A stretch of DNA of 64,000 nt. Origin: CAWHQZ01 sp963831645 (GTDB lineage Bacteria > Pseudomonadota > Alphaproteobacteria > Rhizobiales > Aestuariivirgaceae). Positions 60,707 to 64,000 of the stretch are shown here, one piece after another; positions within the stretch are counted from its first letter, which is position 1, and every line of letters starts with the position of its first letter. The stretch lies in NCBI GenBank assembly GCA_963831645.1, contig CAWHQZ010000017.1:496001-560000 (forward strand). The letters are read 5' to 3'. A program made the position numbers and the translations under genes. The notes beneath the pieces are model-generated. The model made no database searches. It saw only the letters and a list, made by a program, of their open reading frames with translations, and was not told where the DNA came from.

Positions 60707-61672
60707 ATGCATCGGACACTATTGATCGCGCTCCTCGCAATAATGGCTTCGACCCGGGCGATGCATGCCGACGAGGTGCGCTACTTCGAAGTGCCGAAAG
60801 GGGACCGGCCCCATGACGTGGCACCAGGTCCGGACGGATGGGTTTGGTACACCGGCCAGCGGACAGGTGTCCTGGGGCGGCTCGATCCGAAGACCGGGAG
60901 CGTCGAGCGTATTCCGCTCGGCAGCAACTCGGCTCCTCACGGTGTCATCATCGGGCCGGACGGCGCCGCATGGGTGACCGATGGCGGGCTAAACGCGATC
61001 GTTCGCGTTGACGCCAAGACCAAAGAGATCAAGGCTTGGCCGTTGCCGGAGGGGCGCGGTTACACGAACCTCAACACGGCAGCCTTCGACGGTCAGGATC
61101 GGATCTGGTTTACGGGGCAGAACGGTATTTATGGGCGCCTCGATCCCAAGACCGGCGCAATGACGGTTTGGGATGCGCCGAAGGGTCGGGGCCCGTACGG
61201 CATCGCTGCGACGCCGAGCGGTGAGATTTGGTGGGTATCGCTGGCGGGCAGCTATCTCGCAACCGTGGACGCTGACACTGGCTCGGCGACGGTCTTCGAA
61301 CCGCCGGCCAAGGACCAGGGCGCGCGCCGCGTGTGGTCCGACAGCAAGGGCAGGCTCTGGATCAGCGAGTGGAACACCGGCCACGTCAGCGTCTTCAACC
61401 CCCCGGACAAAGGCTGGAAGAGTTGGAAGCTCCCCGGCGCGTCCCCCCGAGCGTATTCGGTCTATGTGGACGAGCAGGATAAGGTTTGGCTGACGGATTT
61501 CAGCGCTAACGCCATTATCCGTTTCGATCCTGTGAATAAGTCGTTCAAAAGTTTCCCGAGCAACCGCTCGGGTGCCAATGTGCGGCAGATGCTGGGTCGC
61601 AAGGGCGAGGTATGGGGTGCCGAATCCGGAACCGACCGTCTCGTTGTGATCCGTTATGGCTCGTCGAGCTGA
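60707..61672 (+). CDS. exported Vgb-like (streptogramin lyase-type) beta-propeller protein
   Basis: Start ATG 60707 follows AGGAGG at 60696-60701. A signal peptide (LLIALLAIMASTRAMHA) leads to a seven-bladed propeller. Repeats such as PHDVAPGPDGWVWYTGQ, PHGVIIGPDGAAWVTDGGL, AFDGQDRIWFTGQNGIYGRLDPKTGAM and DEQDKVWLTDFSANAIIRFDP match virginiamycin B lyase-like proteins. Most relatives are not antibiotic lyases and their role is unknown. The cytochrome c gene downstream overlaps its 3' end by 17 bases, so the pair may form a periplasmic redox or binding unit. Confidence 0.82.
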   Translation: MHRTLLIALLAIMASTRAMHADEVRYFEVPKGDRPHDVAPGPDGWVWYTGQRTGVLGRLDPKTGSVERIPLGSNSAPHGVIIGPDGAAWVTDGGLNAIVRVDAKTKEIKAWPLPEGRGYTNLNTAAFDGQDRIWFTGQNGIYGRLDPKTGAMTVWDAPKGRGPYGIAATPSGEIWWVSLAGSYLATVDADTGSATVFEPPAKDQGARRVWSDSKGRLWISEWNTGHVSVFNPPDKGWKSWKLPGASPRAYSVYVDEQDKVWLTDFSANAIIRFDPVNKSFKSFPSNRSGANVRQMLGRKGEVWGAESGTDRLVVIRYGSSS

Positions 61673-62076
61673 CCGCCGGGAGAACGTCGTTGCGATCGGT
61701 CTCGCCTCTTGGCTTTGGTATTCTGCAACGGGGGCAGCTCACTCAGGCGACATTGCCCGCGGTGCCCGCGTCTACCAACGCTGTTACTCATGCCACACGG
61801 TCGATCCGAACGAGAAAGTCAGGCTGCAAGGCCCGAGTCTCTACCGTGTCGTCGGCCGCCGCGCGGCTTCCGCCGCAGGCTTCTCGTATTCACCGGCACT
61901 CATGGCCAAGGGCAAGGCAGGGACTCGTCTGGACAGAAGACGAGCTCAACCGGTTCTTGGGGGAACCGGAAAGCGTGCTGCCAGGCAACCAGATGGGCTT
62001 CTTCGGCCTACCCGATGCTCGCGACCGCGCCGATCTAATTGCCTATCTCAAGGACGCAGGCAAACGCCGGCGCTGA
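61656..62076 (+). pseudogene. exported class I cytochrome c, frameshift near 61920
   Basis: An ATG at 61656, inside the upstream gene, starts a frame with a hydrophobic signal (VVAIGLASWLWYSATGAAHS) and heme site RCYSCHTVDPNEKVRLQGPSLYRVVGRRA. After FSYSPALMAKGKAG an extra G (GGG for GG) shifts the frame. LVWTEDELNRFLGEPESVLPGNQMGFFGLPDARDRADLIAYLKDAG continues in another frame and supplies the axial Met (GNQMGF). With the frame repaired this is a complete small cytochrome c550/c2-like protein of about 140 residues. Confidence 0.8.
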
Positions 62077-62114
62077 TCTGAGTTGCGGAGCGGCGCGAGA
62101 GGAATTTCCGGAAT

Positions 62115-62211
62115 GGGTCAAAGTCGGCTGTTCATTTGAAAGCCGGGAGAGTCTGCTTTCCACCTCGAAGCAGCCGCAAATGGCGCCGCTCGTCACTTCG
62201 CATTCGTGCCA
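62115..62211 (+). repeat. dispersed repeat, copy B
   Basis: Same block order as 59354-59449, and directly upstream of the cyclase-TPR gene. I recall similar GGGTCAAA-type repeats upstream of cyclase-TPR genes in Bradyrhizobium, but cannot confirm this here. Confidence 0.6.
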
Positions 62212-62292
62212 ATTCCGGAAGTCACAACACCACTCCAGCCAGCGTGGATTCTCAGTGTCTAGGATCGCTATTCTCCTGCAAGGGAGATAGCC

Positions 62293-64000
62293 GTGGAACG
62301 CCACCTCGCCGCGATCTTAGCTGCCGATGTTGTGGGCTACAGTCGTCTGATGGAGAAGGACGAAGCTGGCACGTTTCAACGCCTGCAGGCGCACCGCAAG
62401 GAGCTTTTTGAGCCTGAGATCAAGAAGCATCACGGACGCATCTTCAAGTTGATGGGCGATGGTCTCCTGGCCGAGTTCGGAAGCGTTGTCGATGCGGTAC
62501 AGTGCGCGGTTTCCGTGCAGCGCGAGATGATCCACAGCAATGCTGGGCGGACGCACGACCAGCGAATCGAGGTTCGGATCGGCGTCAATCTCGGCGACGT
62601 CATCATCGAGGGCGAGGACCGCCACGGCGAAGGCGTCAATATTGCTGCGCGACTGCAGCAGCTGGCTGAACCCGGCGGCATATTTCTCTCCGGAGATGCG
62701 TACCGGCAGGTCAGAGGCAAGATGGACACGACGTTCGAAGACCTCGGCGATCGGAAAGTCAAGAAACGTAGCGGAGCACCTCAGAGTTTACCGCGTAGCC
62801 ACAGGCGGCTCCGCCACTGCTCCGCCATCGCGTGCGGCCGACGCCCCGCCATTGCCGGATAGAGACCCTCCATCGCCGTGCTGCCGTTCGAGAACATGAG
62901 CGGCGACCCCGAGCAGGAGTATTTCGCCGACGGCGTGGTCGAAGAGATCATCACCGCGCTGTCGCGGTTCCGGCAGCTGTTCGTGATCGCCCGCAATTCG
63001 AGCTTCACCTACAAGGGCCGGGCGGTGGACGTGAAGCTGGTGGGACGCGAACTCGGTGTGCACTATGTGCTCGAAGGCAGCGTGCGCAGGGCGGGCAGCC
63101 GTTTGCGCATCACGGGTCAGCTAGTCGACACGTCCATCGGTGCCCATCTGTGGGCTGATCGGTTCGACGGCGGGCTCGAGGACATCTTCGACCTTCAGGA
63201 TCAGATAACGGCACGCGTGGTCGGCGCCATCGCCCCGAAGCTCGAAGAGGCGGAGATCGAAAGGGCCAAGCGCAAGCCGACCGAAAGCCTGGACGCCTAT
63301 GATCAGTTCCTGCGCGGCATGGCAGGCTTCCATCAGTGGACGCGAGAAGGCAGTGACGAGGCGCTACGGCGCTTCAATCGGGCAATCGAGCTCGATCCCA
63401 ACTACGCCGCCGCCTACGGCATGGCGGCACGCATGTACGTCCAGCGGAATTCCGGCGCCTGGCTCGGGGACCGCGCCTATGACGTTGCCGAGGCCGAGCG
63501 GCTGGCCATCAGAGCTGCGGAACTGGGTCGCGACGATGCGGTTGCGCTGGCCAACGCCGGATTTGCCCTGGCTGACTTCTGTGGTCACCTGGAGGATGGC
63601 GATGCCATGATCGACAGGGCGATCGGTCTCAACCCCAATCTCGCATGGGCCTGGATATACCGCGGCTGGGTCAAGATTTCACTGGGCGAACCCGAGGTGG
63701 CGCTCGAGTGCATCGCGAATGCGCGACGGCTGAGCCCGAATGATCCGCAAAAGTTCAGCTTCAATGGTGTCTCCGCATTGGCGCATCTGTTCACCGGTCG
63801 CTTTGCGGATGCTTATGTGTCAGCGGAGGCGGTGGTGCGTGCGCTACCCAGATTCCTGACGTCCCACTGCCTTGTTGCCGTAAGCGCGGCGCTCTCCGGG
63901 CGTATGTCCGATGCACGTGGTGCGATAACGCACCTGCTGCAGATCGATCCGTCCCTGCGGGTCTCGAATGTCGGCCGGCTTTTTCACTTCCAGCGCCCGC
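62293..64000 (+). pseudogene. adenylate cyclase-TolB-TPR protein, frameshifted and cut by the window end
   Basis: AAGGGAG upstream and GTG/ATG-region start give HLAAILAADVVGYSRLMEKDEAG, IFKLMGDGLLAEF and HGEGVNIAARLQQ: a class III cyclase domain with both metal Asp residues. Near 62766 an extra A (AAGAAACG) breaks the frame; EHLRVYRVA continues in another frame, and a second slip near 62865 restores IAVLPFENMSGDPEQEYFADGVVEEII, the TolB-like part. TPR repeats (RRFNRAIELDPNYAAAYG, DRAIGLNPNLAWAWIYRGWVK) run open to the last base. It is the paralogue of the decayed gene at 8270 but far better preserved. Confidence 0.85.

Overview
The window looks like a high-GC alphaproteobacterial chromosome, most likely Hyphomicrobiales (Rhizobiales). 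The evidence is the 1602-residue NAD-specific glutamate dehydrogenase, a thioredoxin-reductase-like ferredoxin-NADP reductase next to an adrenodoxin-type ferredoxin, a large coiled-coil membrane scaffold resembling the growth pole ring protein of polar-growing rhizobia, and several class III cyclases of the cyclase-TolB-TPR type. No rRNA, tRNA or CRISPR array was recognised.

Layout. 0-8 kb: small membrane proteins, a YciE/YciF ferroxidase, then a signalling cassette: a CHASE2 adenylate cyclase and a metallo-beta-lactamase-fold hydrolase overlapping on the minus strand, facing a SulP transporter with STAS and cyclic-nucleotide-binding domains. A PLP dehydratase follows. 8-15 kb: a decayed cyclase-TPR gene beside an IS1182-like remnant, a fasciclin protein, an MFS carrier and small secreted proteins including an HdeA-like chaperone. 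14-20 kb: a dipeptide epimerase and the large glutamate dehydrogenase, which together could feed cell-wall-derived glutamate into central metabolism. 20-25 kb: a minus-strand sugar-acid cassette of two enolase-superfamily enzymes, two tandem SDR dehydrogenases and a small unknown protein. 25-31 kb: the scaffold, an Hpt protein and the ferredoxin/reductase pair. 31-37 kb: a LacI regulator, a divergent sugar ABC importer and a YghZ-like reductase. 37-39 kb: a tandem ACT-domain protein and a CPA2 cation/proton antiporter.

The accessory island runs from about 39.1 to 46.08 kb. It holds a partial phage head module (capsid, small coiled-coil, neck adaptor and HTH proteins, with no portal, large terminase or integrase), a DUF3800 protein, and a truncated primase that ends in a truncated YeeE/YedE gene. 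Inside it are the two most unusual signals. One is a 584-bp cassette with 19-bp terminal inverted repeats and a perfect 8-bp target duplication, carrying only a secreted SnoaL-like gene. The other is a tandem 68-bp repeat upstream of the capsid gene whose palindromic arms differ between copies while dyad symmetry is kept.

46-57 kb is a long minus-strand run: SixA phosphatase, a PLP decarboxylase, an alanine-racemase-like protein fused to an arginase-like domain without metal ligands, YcjX, YcjF, an MFS carrier and an N-methylproline-demethylase-like flavoprotein. 57-64 kb holds an IS110 fragment, two Tat-exported hydrolases, a Vgb-like propeller, a cytochrome c and a second cyclase-TPR gene cut by the window end.

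Many genes are broken by single-base frameshifts, often one extra base in a short run, while the protein on both sides stays recognisable. This may be assembly error rather than gene decay, so all such genes are flagged.
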